From the NCBI RefSeq assembly GCF_005484985.1, contig NZ_CP027942.1, positions 2,728,001 through 2,792,000 on the forward strand: a stretch of 64,000 nucleotides of DNA. The letters are read 5' to 3'. Below are positions 41,312-50,354 of this stretch, one piece after another; the stretch's first letter is position 1; every line of letters begins with the position of its first letter. The notes under the pieces are model-generated. The model was not told the DNA's origin. It saw only the letters and a program-made list of their open reading frames with translations, and made no database searches. This DNA comes from Agrococcus sp. SGAir0287. GTDB taxonomy: Bacteria > Actinomycetota > Actinomycetes > Actinomycetales > Microbacteriaceae. The position numbers and the translations under genes were made by a program.

Positions 41312-42961
41312 GTGGATTCGTATCAGTTCGTCCCGCTCGGCGAGACCGGCTTTCGCTGCACCGTCGTCTCGACCGAGAAGGGCGTCAGCCGTCACATCGA
41401 GCTCGCGGTCGACGACGTGACGACGGATGCAGAACCGAGGCTGACTGGGGACGAGGAGTTCATCGCCAACGACGCTCTGCGCGAGAACCTCCTGAACTAC
41501 GGCGTCAACGAGCATGGAGCGCGCAAGACCGAGGACGACGAGCAGCGCAAGGCCTTCGCGAAGGCATCGGAGCGCAACGCGAAGGTCGCGCTGCAGCTCG
41601 CGGAGTTCATGCACTACGGCTCCTATCGGGCTCGCCGCGGATGGTGCTCGTGCTGCTTCGTCGAGACGACGCACCGGGAGGTCGATGGACCCTTTTCGCC
41701 GTCGGTCTACCTGTGCTCGGGATGCGGCGCGGCGACGACGCCGTGCTTCGCCGCCAACTGCCGCTACATGGCCCGGCGTCATCACTTCTCGGTCGGACTC
41801 GCCGCGTTCTGCAGCGAGCACCGCCACGAGATCCGCAGCTTCGAGCGTGCGAACGAGCGGTACGCCGACCTCGACGCCATCGACGATCTCCGCACGTTCG
41901 ATGCCCCGAACCTGGCGCTCGCCACGAAAGCCGTCCTCTACGCGGGCGTCGGCGCAGCCGTCCTCGGCCCTGCAGTCTTCTTCATGGCTCCCGCGATCGG
42001 TGGAGCACTCGGAGCGAGCGGACTCATCGGTCCAGCGCTCAGCGGTGCCGCTGCCTCGAGCCACGGACTCGCGGTGCTCGGTGGAGGTTCGCTGGCAGCC
42101 GGCGGCTTCGGCATGGCCGGCGGCACGGCGGTCGTGACGGCGTCGGGCGCTGCCCTCGGCGGGAGCCTGAGCGCAGTGGCCGCCACCGCGTACCTCGAGG
42201 ACGACGACTCCTTCGCCATCGAGAAGTTGCGGGATGGCGTCGGCAGCCCGGTGCTGGTGGCCTCTGGATTCCTGACCCAGAAGCGCGACGGCTGGCACGA
42301 CTGGGAGCGGATCGTGACCGTGCGCTATGCCGACAACCCGGTCTACCGCGTGCACTGGGGCGCCAAGGAGCTGGCGGCATTCGCCGTGCTCGCAGGGGGC
42401 ATGGGCGGCAAGGTCGCTGCCAGTGTCGGCCTGCGCGCATTCGCGATGCAGGCATGGAAGAAGGGCGCCAACCTGATTCCGCCCCTCGGTGCAGCGCTCA
42501 TCGCGTACGAGGTCGCGACCAACCCGTGGCTGCTTGCCAGGAACAGGACGAAGCAGACGGCGGCCGTGCTCGCCGACCTCCTTGCGCGAGTCGAGTCCGC
42601 GCCGTTCATCCTGATCGGCCACAGCCTCGGAGCACGGATGATGCTCGCGACCGCCGAGATCCTCGCGACGAAGCCTGGGCCCGCGCTGGTCGAGGATGTG
42701 CACCTCCTCGGCGCTGCCGTCGGCGTGGGAGGTGACTGGAAGGACCTCGACTCGAGCGTGCGTGGCACCGTCTTCAACTACCACTCGACACGGGACGAGG
42801 TGCTCGGCCGGATCTACCGCACCGCCGAGCTCGGGAAGCGCGCCGTGGGCCAGGTGGGCTTCGGGACCTCGTTCCAGAACATCGTCGACGTCGATGTCAG
42901 CGAGTCGGTCGCCAAGCACTCGGCGTACCACGACTTCGTCGAGCTTCGCGCTCGCCGCTGA
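41312..42961 (+). CDS. DUF726 (TMCO4-like) alpha/beta hydrolase with Cys cluster
   Basis: A 549-residue protein. The N-terminal third carries a cysteine cluster (WCSCCF, then CSGCGAATTPCFAANC) that looks like a zinc site. A long Gly/Ala hydrophobic stretch follows at about 205-300 with several potential membrane or membrane-inserting helices. The C-terminal half is an alpha/beta hydrolase of the DUF726 group: SGFLTQKRDGWHDW and the nucleophile motif FILIGHSLGARMML. GTG follows AGGAGGCAAG closely. It might be a membrane-acting lipase/esterase effector in the island. The stop lies ten bases from the convergent nuclease-helicase gene. Confidence 0.85.
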   Translation: MDSYQFVPLGETGFRCTVVSTEKGVSRHIELAVDDVTTDAEPRLTGDEEFIANDALRENLLNYGVNEHGARKTEDDEQRKAFAKASERNAKVALQLAEFMHYGSYRARRGWCSCCFVETTHREVDGPFSPSVYLCSGCGAATTPCFAANCRYMARRHHFSVGLAAFCSEHRHEIRSFERANERYADLDAIDDLRTFDAPNLALATKAVLYAGVGAAVLGPAVFFMAPAIGGALGASGLIGPALSGAAASSHGLAVLGGGSLAAGGFGMAGGTAVVTASGAALGGSLSAVAATAYLEDDDSFAIEKLRDGVGSPVLVASGFLTQKRDGWHDWERIVTVRYADNPVYRVHWGAKELAAFAVLAGGMGGKVAASVGLRAFAMQAWKKGANLIPPLGAALIAYEVATNPWLLARNRTKQTAAVLADLLARVESAPFILIGHSLGARMMLATAEILATKPGPALVEDVHLLGAAVGVGGDWKDLDSSVRGTVFNYHSTRDEVLGRIYRTAELGKRAVGQVGFGTSFQNIVDVDVSESVAKHSAYHDFVELRARR

Positions 42962-42970
42962 GGGGCTGGC

Positions 42971-44815
42971 TCAGGGGCGGACGAGCCGCTCGAGCATCGC
43001 TTGCGTCTCCGGGTCGGTGGAGTAGATCGAGACCCCGCGCATGCCGCGCGTGAGCAGCACCTTGTAGGTGTTGAGCACGGCGCGCGTAAACTGCTCCGGC
43101 TCCGCCTTCTTCACCTGCGAGTCGTGGCTGAACTCGGGACGCGCGACCCAGCGGTCCTCGCGCCAGACGAGATCGTCGGCGATGATGACGCCTGCGTAGT
43201 CGTACTCGAAGCCCTGCGCCGTGTACACGCACCCGACCTGATCGAAGCCGGCGGGGTCGCTCGCCCAGAAGGGCGTTCCGGGGGCGTCGCCGACCTTCGT
43301 GTCCTTCTTGTTGTTCCAGGGCCGCTGCCAGTCGCCGATGACGACGTCGTTGGGCAGCGAACCGCCCTTCGCGTCGCTCCATCTCCACGCATACCCCGCG
43401 GCGATGCGAGCGTTGTAACCATCAGCCAACCGCTTGCGGAGTGCTTCCTCGATCGCGCTCGGGCGCGAGTAGACGGAGACGTCGAACCGGTCGTCGCCCT
43501 CCCACGGGGTCGGCCCACCGGGCTCGAGCCCGAGCAAGCGGAGGACCCAGTGCTCATAGGCCCGACTGCCGCCGAGCCGGAACTGGCCGTCGAGGTCGAT
43601 GTGCCGGACGCTGAGATGCTTGCGGTCCGCCGCGGCTCGGATGTCTGCGAGCGTGCCGATCTCACCCGGACGCACCACCTGATGCTCGTCGAGCAGGAAG
43701 ACTGGGACACGCGCAGCATCGATCAGCTCGCCCACCTGCGGTCGATCGGTCCGGAGCGCAGCACTCGTGTAGCGGTTCGCCGAGGTCCTGCGGATGCGGT
43801 GTGCTTCGTCGCAGATGAGCACGTCGATGCCGTTGGGCTCGGCCGCCATGTACGAGTTGAAGTACTTGAAGAGCTCCTGCACGCGCTTGTTCTGCTTGCC
43901 CGCGACCTTGCGGAGCGTCTTGGTGAACGCGCTCGATCCGGTCGCGTGCATCGCCGTGCGGCCCTGACGGGCGAGCTCACCGAGCAGCGACAGCGCGATC
44001 ACGCTCTTGCCGGAGCCGGGGCCACCGGTGACGACGATGACTTCCTTGGTGTTGGCGCGCATCGCCGCGTCGACAGCCCGCATCACGAGCGAGTACGCCA
44101 CCTGCTGCTCGTCGAGGAGCACGAACTGCTCGCGCTGCTGCACCTCTTCGGCCGCCACCTTCAGCAAGTGCTTGCTCGGACGCACCGCAGAGCCGAGCAG
44201 CTGATCGGCCGCGACGCCGCCATCGGCACTCAGACAGGACTGCAGATGCCGCAGCCACTCACCTCGTCGCTGAGCGGTGAACATCCGGCCCTCCGACGCT
44301 TGCGGATGTGCCCAGAGGTCTCCGAGGTCGCGATCGGTGGCGTTGTGGAGATAGGCGACGCCTGCGACTCGGGTCGCGTCGTCGTCGAGCGAGGCGACGA
44401 AGTCCTGGAGGTAGCGGGTGTAGCCGTCGACCTGAGCGATCGGATGCAGCCGTTCGCTACCGTCCATCACGACGACGTCATCGGTGCCGTCAAGCATCCT
44501 GGCCGCTGCCCATTGCTTGAGCTCGACGACGAGGTACGAGAGCTCGCCCGTGCTCGGATGCGCGCCGCACAGCACGACGTCGGCGCGCTTGCTCGTCAGC
44601 GGGAGCTGATACTCGACCAGTACCTCGAGGTCCGCGAGTCCAGCATCGACGAGATCGTTCGAGAGCACGTCGAGGCTCCGCTTCCACGACCGCTGCTCGG
44701 CCAAGCTCGGTCGCTGCTGCAGCTGGAAGCGGAACTGCTCGGAGAGCACGTCGACGATCTCATCCGACTCGGCGAGAGCACGCAACGACGACACGGACCC
44801 GCGGAAGAGCGGCAC
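42971..44815 (-). CDS. Nuclease-helicase with DUF2075 domain
   Basis: A 614-residue protein. The N-terminal about 200 residues hold a PD-(D/E)XK-like signature (KRADVVLCG, then YLVVELKQW, an E-x-K). The remainder is a DUF2075-type SF1 ATPase: Walker A VVTGGPGSGKSVIALSL, Walker B VLICDEAHRIRR, a DEHQVVRPGEIG segment, QGFEYDYAGVI and a late VLLTRGMRGVSIY arginine motif. It would process DNA or RNA ends. The GTG start has only a weak upstream Shine-Dalgarno. It is the first of the DNA-processing genes in the island and is monocistronic. Confidence 0.9.
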   Translation of the reverse strand: MPLFRGSVSSLRALAESDEIVDVLSEQFRFQLQQRPSLAEQRSWKRSLDVLSNDLVDAGLADLEVLVEYQLPLTSKRADVVLCGAHPSTGELSYLVVELKQWAAARMLDGTDDVVVMDGSERLHPIAQVDGYTRYLQDFVASLDDDATRVAGVAYLHNATDRDLGDLWAHPQASEGRMFTAQRRGEWLRHLQSCLSADGGVAADQLLGSAVRPSKHLLKVAAEEVQQREQFVLLDEQQVAYSLVMRAVDAAMRANTKEVIVVTGGPGSGKSVIALSLLGELARQGRTAMHATGSSAFTKTLRKVAGKQNKRVQELFKYFNSYMAAEPNGIDVLICDEAHRIRRTSANRYTSAALRTDRPQVGELIDAARVPVFLLDEHQVVRPGEIGTLADIRAAADRKHLSVRHIDLDGQFRLGGSRAYEHWVLRLLGLEPGGPTPWEGDDRFDVSVYSRPSAIEEALRKRLADGYNARIAAGYAWRWSDAKGGSLPNDVVIGDWQRPWNNKKDTKVGDAPGTPFWASDPAGFDQVGCVYTAQGFEYDYAGVIIADDLVWREDRWVARPEFSHDSQVKKAEPEQFTRAVLNTYKVLLTRGMRGVSIYSTDPETQAMLERLVRP

Positions 44816-44930
44816 GACGACACCCCTGGAAGCACGATGACTTCCCGCTCGGGTGGAGGCTTGTCAGCGAGACGCGCCTGTCGGGCCGGACGGACTTGCG
44901 TCCGAGGCTACTCCGCGTTGCGCGCTCGAT

Positions 44931-45503
44931 TTACCAGCAGTTGACCTCAGTAAGGTCGAACTCGCCCGCGAAGCCGGTGAAGTTCTCGAGCATCACCGCT
45001 CCGGTGCCGCCCGGTCGGAGAGAGCCAAGCGTGGCGTTGGTGAATCCCACCACCGTAGAACCACTGACGATGTTGGCCTCGACGTAGACCATCGATGGGC
45101 ACGTGGCGTCCAGCGAGACGATGTACAAGGCAGCGCAATCCCAGTATCCGCAGGTGTAGTCGGTCGTCGGCGCCCACTGCACATAGAGCCCCGGTGTGCC
45201 AGCTGGTGTGAGTCCAAGCTCCGCTGCGAGTGCCTGCTCCTCCTCGAGTTCCCGAGCTGCTTGATCCGCCGCAGCGGCCGCCGCAGCCGCTGCGGCTTCC
45301 TGCTGGTGCTCCTGCTCGACGCGATCGGCATGCTCCTCAAGAGCGGTGTCAAGTCGCGTCTCGGCGTCTGTCAGAGCTCCCTGCGCAGCCGCAAGTGTTG
45401 CGTTGGCTGCGTACGCGAATGCACCGACTCCACTCGCGAGCAACAGCACTGCGACGAGCACGAAGGCATAGGTGCGCATCGAGAGGCCACGTCGCTCGCT
45501 CAC
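44931..45503 (-). CDS. Membrane-anchored coiled-coil hypothetical protein
   Basis: A 190-residue protein. GTG is chosen from the GTGA overlap with the upstream stop. Residues about 10-33 form one membrane helix (AFVLVAVLLLASGVGAFAYA). A coiled-coil follows (LTDAETRLDTALEEHADRVEQ) that runs into a ten-alanine tract. An extracytoplasmic domain of about 85 residues with three or four cysteines (DYTCGYWDCAALY, ATCPSM, NCW) could form disulfides. No family is known to me. It is the second gene of a two-gene membrane unit divergent from the nuclease operon. Confidence 0.7.
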   Translation of the reverse strand: MSERRGLSMRTYAFVLVAVLLLASGVGAFAYAANATLAAAQGALTDAETRLDTALEEHADRVEQEHQQEAAAAAAAAAADQAARELEEEQALAAELGLTPAGTPGLYVQWAPTTDYTCGYWDCAALYIVSLDATCPSMVYVEANIVSGSTVVGFTNATLGSLRPGGTGAVMLENFTGFAGEFDLTEVNCW

Positions 45504-45904
45504 TGCAGCTCCTCGATCTGCAACTCGATGTCGATGACCGCATCGCGGATCGACTCCGCCTGACCGGTCCATTCAATTCCGAGCCAGAGGAAACTCGCGC
45601 CGACGATCACTCCCACGGCCATTGAAGTGACCGCTGCCCAGAAGGGCACCGTACGGACGGGTCGACGCTGGTTCGCTCCGTCGATGCCATTGAGAAGGTT
45701 GGGGTCGTCCGCCACGGCCGACGCCTTGGTTGGGCGAGCCGAGCGCGCGATGGCAGCCAGGACGGCGTTCGCCTCCTCGTCGAGCAAAGCATCCGCGTCC
45801 GGCGAGGGCGACCAGCCGGCAGGTCGCGCGGGTCGGACGCCCGTACGAATGAGCTCACCGATCTCGTCTGGAGTCAGACGAGATGGCCATTCCTGGATCG
45901 CCAT
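45500..45904 (-). CDS. Small single-span membrane protein
   Basis: A 134-residue protein. The N-terminal cytoplasmic half (about 85 residues) begins MAIQEWPSRLTPDEIGELIR and is rich in Asp/Ala. One membrane helix lies at about 87-108 (FWAAVTSMAVGVIVGASFLW), and a short charged helix ends the protein (DAVIDIELQIEELQ). ATG follows GGAGAGGTG. It is coupled by overlap to the coiled-coil membrane protein. The pair probably forms a complex; the function is unknown. Confidence 0.7.
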   Translation of the reverse strand: MAIQEWPSRLTPDEIGELIRTGVRPARPAGWSPSPDADALLDEEANAVLAAIARSARPTKASAVADDPNLLNGIDGANQRRPVRTVPFWAAVTSMAVGVIVGASFLWLGIEWTGQAESIRDAVIDIELQIEELQ

Positions 45905-45995
45905 GAGACACCTCTCCGAAGTTGAGAGATCATCGCATAGACGACTGACAGCGCGCAGCGATGGCGGCTGACGAGACACCTCGACGATCGGTGTC

Positions 45996-46008
45996 GTACC
46001 AGGGGTAC
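45996..46008. promoter_or_regulatory. Palindrome in the divergent promoter region of the nuclease operon
   Basis: GTACC-AGG-GGTAC lies midway in the 154-base gap between the membrane pair and the nuclease-helicase-Mod-Res operon. It could be an operator shared by both transcription units. A weak -10-like TACGCT overlaps it on the plus strand. Confidence 0.35.
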
Positions 46009-46058
46009 GCTGAGCGAAATTCAGTGTCGCAACTCGCGAGCGCGAGAGATGGAGAGGC

Positions 46059-48782
46059 ATGGATCTCGAGGTCGTAGGCGGCGGCTCCAGTGCCGTCGCA
46101 TCATCGTCGCATGCTGCGTGCGCCCGCTTTCGCGGCACCGATCCGCTGATTACCGGGCTGACGCGCCGCAACCTCGCGAAGGCAGTGGGCTTCGAGGACG
46201 CGTCGGGCGCGATTCCCAGCGCTCGGTGGATGCGAGCGATGACCTTCGAACGGCTCGTGCGCAACGAGGCGTTCGCAAGCCAGGTCGCGACCAGGACGGT
46301 CGGCGCGCTGAAGCTCGAGCGGCCGGCGGCGGTCGCGACCGTCGACGCGCACTCCAATGTTGACGCCACTGCCTCCGCCCTACGCGATGCGCACGAACGC
46401 GCTCTGCAGGACGGCACGGCGACCCTCATCTTCCAGTTGGCGGTGCCGTTCGTCGGCTACGAGCACACTCGCGCCACCGACGTGAAGCCGGACTTCGCGG
46501 TCGTGGCTCGAGCGTCAGCCGACTCGACCTGGCTCGTCATGGGCGACGCGAAGGACTACGAACGCGTACGGTCGCGCATCGATGACGCCCGTCTTATGAA
46601 GGGGTTCCTGCAGGTCGCCGTCGGCGCGGCGTCTGCGCGAGCGTGGTCGCAGCTGCCCGACAGCCAGGAGGTCCATACCTTTGGCGTGCTCGCGGTGCCC
46701 CGCAACGCCTTCCTGCAACCCGAGCCGATCGTCGAGAACCTCGCCGACTACGACAACGAGGTCACGCTCCGCATCAGCGAGCGCCGGCGTGAGGCCGCCG
46801 AGTCCGGCTACACGCCGGATCAGTCGGTCGTCGATCACGTCCGCCACCTCGAGGCGACCTACGATCCCGCCGCCTGCACGACGTGCACGCTCTTCTCCTA
46901 CTGCCGCGACGAGCTCCGGCGGTCGTCGGCGCCGAACGACTTGCTCATCGAGCTCGGTGTACCGAGGGCCGTACGCGCCCAGGCCCTCGGTCTCGTCGAC
47001 GGTTCCACGCCCGTCGGTGCGATCCCCGCCTCGACCGCAGCGAACATCACCGCGACCCTGACCGGCCATGCGCAGTCGACGGGTCAGCGACGCGTCGATC
47101 AAGCGGGCCAGCCGGGCACGGTCAATCTCGTGCTCGCCAAGTCCGACGGTGCGGCGTTGGGCGTGCACGGGATCGGCATCCAGCGAATCCCTCGCGAAGG
47201 CCGCGGGGAGTGGGAGTACAGCACCTTCGACGACCCGCACGGCCCTGAGACCCGACGCAGGATCATGCGCCTGCTCGGCAGCGCCCTGACGAAGGCGATG
47301 CGCGAGCTCCGTTCGCTTCCTGCGCCCGAGCCGCAATCGGTGCACCTGGTCGTGCCCGACGCTGCCACCGCCGACCTGCTGGTCTCGATCGCCGACAACC
47401 TCGCCGGCATCGAACTGAGTCGGCTGCGTTGGCAGCGCGATCTCGATCAGCGTCGACCCGCGCTCACCTACGATGGCGAGCCCGCGACGCTCCCCCGCGC
47501 GATCAACGAGACGGAGCGCACCGCGATCGCACTGCTGCTCGAGGACGACCGCGCGCGCGGCTTCTCGTTGCGGGCGCCGATCATCGACCTGCGCAACGTG
47601 CTCGCCCGACACCTCGCTGTCGGCGGTCCGGCGACGAACGCCGGCCGACTCGACTATCTGGCCGGTTGGTCGGAGTCGCTGGATGGCCCTGCGCTCGCGC
47701 ACCGCGACTTCGCCGACGCCATCGAGGCCTCTGCGCATACGCCTGGCGCACGTCTCACGAATGGAATTTCGGACGAGATCCACGAAGCTCTCGTGGGTCG
47801 GCGTGGCAAGGCGCCGGAGTCGGGCGCCGCCGACCCCGACGGATACGCGACGCTCGTGACGTCGGAGCTCGAGTACAAGGCGCTCACGATGGAGACGGCT
47901 CTCGACGTGCTCGACGACTTCCCGTCGTCGGCGCTGCGCATCGCGTACCGTGCGATCGAGGCGGATGCACAGGCCGTCTGGCGGCGGCGGCTCTCGCTGC
48001 GCGCATCCGACCTGGTGCGCTTCGGGCGCACGTATCGCACGTGGCGCAACGATCTGGTGCCGATGCTCGAGAGCGACGCCACGTGCACGACGCAGATGCT
48101 CGTCGTGTCGAACCCGCAGGCGGCCGCAGACCTCGCCGGCGACGCCGGCACCCGCCAGCTGGCGTTCGCCGATGTGGTGTCGACCGCGCCGCTCGTGCTC
48201 GACGTGCAGTCGCGGCGGATCGCAGCAGGCACACGCGTGGTCATGATCGCGCAGGGCGACTCGGCGACGGTCGAGGGCACGGGCGTCTCGCTCGACCTGT
48301 CCCTCGCCACCTCCATCAAGATCAGCGGACTCGCGATCGGCCCGCTCGCGACGATCGACGCAGAGACGCCGCAGCGACTGGCATGGGCGCCTGCGACCCC
48401 ACCCCAGCTCGAGATCGGAGACCGCATCGTCATCGCCGACTTCGCGTGGTTCTCGCCGAACAAGGGCAACCAGCACCTGCCGATCTCGAAGCCGAAGGCA
48501 GATGACCGGTCTGCGCCGAAGCCCGATTGCGCCGAAGGCGCCTTCGCCGACGCGCCGCATGAACACCAGTGGTGCTGTCGACCGCACGAGTCGCGCGAGT
48601 CGGAGTTCTCAGACGAGCTCGCCAGGCGTCGCGAACGCGGCGAGCTGAACCCGCAGGTGTGGCCCCCGGTCGTCGATGCCGACGCCTTCGAGGTCACGGC
48701 AGTCGGTGCAGCGCAGGGCGACCCGTTCGCCGAGGCTCGCGTCTCGGCGCCCTCCGACCAGACGTTGGATGACCTCGAATGA
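46059..48782 (+). CDS. RecB/Cas4-like nuclease with Cys cluster, first gene of RM-linked operon
   Basis: A 907-residue protein. The N-terminal third looks like a RecB/Cas4-type PD-(D/E)XK nuclease: KPDFAVVA (Asp145), GDAKDYERV (Asp163, Lys165) and a following Gln185 helix. A cysteine set C273-x2-C276-x5-C282 plus the early Cys21 matches the iron-sulphur arrangement of AddB/Cas4 nucleases. The middle and C-terminal two thirds have no recognised motif beyond scattered strands and helices; they may be a docking region for the helicase encoded next. ATG lies behind ATGGAGAGGC. The stop overlaps the helicase start by four bases, so the two proteins are made together. Confidence 0.82.
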   Translation: MDLEVVGGGSSAVASSSHAACARFRGTDPLITGLTRRNLAKAVGFEDASGAIPSARWMRAMTFERLVRNEAFASQVATRTVGALKLERPAAVATVDAHSNVDATASALRDAHERALQDGTATLIFQLAVPFVGYEHTRATDVKPDFAVVARASADSTWLVMGDAKDYERVRSRIDDARLMKGFLQVAVGAASARAWSQLPDSQEVHTFGVLAVPRNAFLQPEPIVENLADYDNEVTLRISERRREAAESGYTPDQSVVDHVRHLEATYDPAACTTCTLFSYCRDELRRSSAPNDLLIELGVPRAVRAQALGLVDGSTPVGAIPASTAANITATLTGHAQSTGQRRVDQAGQPGTVNLVLAKSDGAALGVHGIGIQRIPREGRGEWEYSTFDDPHGPETRRRIMRLLGSALTKAMRELRSLPAPEPQSVHLVVPDAATADLLVSIADNLAGIELSRLRWQRDLDQRRPALTYDGEPATLPRAINETERTAIALLLEDDRARGFSLRAPIIDLRNVLARHLAVGGPATNAGRLDYLAGWSESLDGPALAHRDFADAIEASAHTPGARLTNGISDEIHEALVGRRGKAPESGAADPDGYATLVTSELEYKALTMETALDVLDDFPSSALRIAYRAIEADAQAVWRRRLSLRASDLVRFGRTYRTWRNDLVPMLESDATCTTQMLVVSNPQAAADLAGDAGTRQLAFADVVSTAPLVLDVQSRRIAAGTRVVMIAQGDSATVEGTGVSLDLSLATSIKISGLAIGPLATIDAETPQRLAWAPATPPQLEIGDRIVIADFAWFSPNKGNQHLPISKPKADDRSAPKPDCAEGAFADAPHEHQWCCRPHESRESEFSDELARRRERGELNPQVWPPVVDADAFEVTAVGAAQGDPFAEARVSAPSDQTLDDLE

Positions 48783-50299
48783 GTGACGACCAGCGGGGTC
48801 CGTTCACCGCGCCGCTCGATTCGGCGACGAGCGACACGCATCACCACGAGGCTGCGATCCTCAACGACGTCGTCGCCGACGAGGCCAGCCACGAGCTGCA
48901 GCTGATGCTCGCAGGCGAGTCGCCGATGCTGCGGATGCTGTTGAAGGCGTCGGCGGGCGCCGGCAAGTCGTACGCGCTGAAGCGCCTCGTCGTCGAAGCA
49001 GCCCAGCACACTCGATGCCGTCGTGTCGCGATCACGGCCTTCACCAACAAGCAGGTGCGCCCGCTCGCGATCGCTCTCGGGCAAGCGCTCGGACGTGACC
49101 GCGTCGCGCTGCTGTCGGGCAAGGAGTCGTTCATCGACGTGCCGCAGGAGGTCCACGACGCCGCCACGGTCGTCACCCAGGCGAAGCAGCTGCCGCGAGA
49201 CGTGCAGGTGGTGATCGCGACGGTCGCACGATTTGGCGTGATGAACGAGTCGAAGCGCATCCGCGATCACCTCGGCCCTGCGTTCGACGGCACGTCGGCG
49301 TTCGACGTGCTGTTCGTCGACGAGGCCTGGCAGATCGCCCACCATCTCTTCGACAAGATCGCGAAGGTCGCGCCGCGGGTCGTGGGCGTGGGCGACGTCG
49401 GGCAGCTGCCGCCGCTCGAGATCGGCGAGAACCCTTGGCGCGGCGACCCGGGCTTCAACCCATACCGTGCGTGGCCGACCGACTTCGACAGCGATGCCGA
49501 GACGTGGTCGCGTGAGCTGCCGACCGTCTGGCGCCCCGCTGCCGGCCACCTTGCGCTGTGGCGGGCCTTCTACCCTGAGTGGAAGTCGCTCGACTGCGTC
49601 GCTGCGCCGGGTGACCGAGCGATCGACCTTGGGACGATGGACGAGGACGCCGCCGTCGTGTGGTCGCAGGTCGGCTCGGGCGTGCCGACGCTGCTCGAGG
49701 TCGGCGGCTTGCCTGACCCCGAGGCTCCCGACGTCGACCTGCCGCTCATGCTGTTCGCAGAGCAGCTGCTCGACGAGTTCTTCGAGCACCGGGCAGGCCT
49801 CGTGTCCGCCGCGTACGACATCGACGTACCCGGCCGGCCGACCGGCGCGTGGGAGACGACGCACGCCCGCGGCGATCACGAAAACCCGCTCGTCACCATC
49901 CTGGCCACTCGCAACCAGTCGGTCGACGACGCGACCGACGTCGTCGCGCGCCTACGTGAACGCCATGACCTCACCGACCGCGACATCGTCGCGTCGACGG
50001 TCGACTCGTGGCAGGGGCAGACGAACGGCATCACTATCGCGATCCACCCGCTCAATGGCGCGTCGCAGCTCGATGCCTTCAACTCGGCGTTCGGCCGGCT
50101 CGCCGTCGCCTGCACCCGTGCGACGCATGGGCTGCTCATGCTCGCCCGACCAGGTCTCGACGCATTGCTCGCCGACGCACCGGCACGGCCGGGCACCCCG
50201 TTCGGCGAGCCCGGCACGCGGCAGCTGCCGAGGCAGACGCACCAGCGCATCCTCGCGACGTTCGCTCGCGGGGCGATCGACGTGTCGGACGACGCGTGA
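48779..50299 (+). CDS. SF1 helicase of the UPF1/Dna2 type
   Basis: A 506-residue helicase. Walker A is KASAGAGKSYALKRL (Lys63), motif Ia TAFTNKQVRPLA, Walker B VLFVDEAWQIA, motif III VGDVGQLPPLE, motif V STVDSWQGQTNGITI and motif VI AFGRLAVACTRATHG. The glutamine-free GQLPP and SWQGQ segments are typical of the UPF1/Dna2 branch rather than UvrD. The ATGA overlap with the RecB-like nuclease gene suggests a split Dna2-like nuclease-helicase pair. The Mod gene begins 55 bases downstream. Confidence 0.88.
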   Translation: MSDDQRGPFTAPLDSATSDTHHHEAAILNDVVADEASHELQLMLAGESPMLRMLLKASAGAGKSYALKRLVVEAAQHTRCRRVAITAFTNKQVRPLAIALGQALGRDRVALLSGKESFIDVPQEVHDAATVVTQAKQLPRDVQVVIATVARFGVMNESKRIRDHLGPAFDGTSAFDVLFVDEAWQIAHHLFDKIAKVAPRVVGVGDVGQLPPLEIGENPWRGDPGFNPYRAWPTDFDSDAETWSRELPTVWRPAAGHLALWRAFYPEWKSLDCVAAPGDRAIDLGTMDEDAAVVWSQVGSGVPTLLEVGGLPDPEAPDVDLPLMLFAEQLLDEFFEHRAGLVSAAYDIDVPGRPTGAWETTHARGDHENPLVTILATRNQSVDDATDVVARLRERHDLTDRDIVASTVDSWQGQTNGITIAIHPLNGASQLDAFNSAFGRLAVACTRATHGLLMLARPGLDALLADAPARPGTPFGEPGTRQLPRQTHQRILATFARGAIDVSDDA

Positions 50300-50354
50300 T
50301 CATCTCGGCCCGAGAGAATCGTGCCTGCGCCACCACCCCGACGAAGGAGCCTCC

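Noticed and set aside
41060..42931. 623-codon minus-strand frame opposite the DUF726 gene
   Set aside because: No motif, no ribosome site. The opposite strand encodes a protein with a nucleophile motif and Cys cluster.
46515..48587. 690-codon minus-strand frame opposite the RecB-like gene
   Set aside because: Arg/Glu/Val-rich shadow without domains; the plus strand is locked into an overlapping operon.
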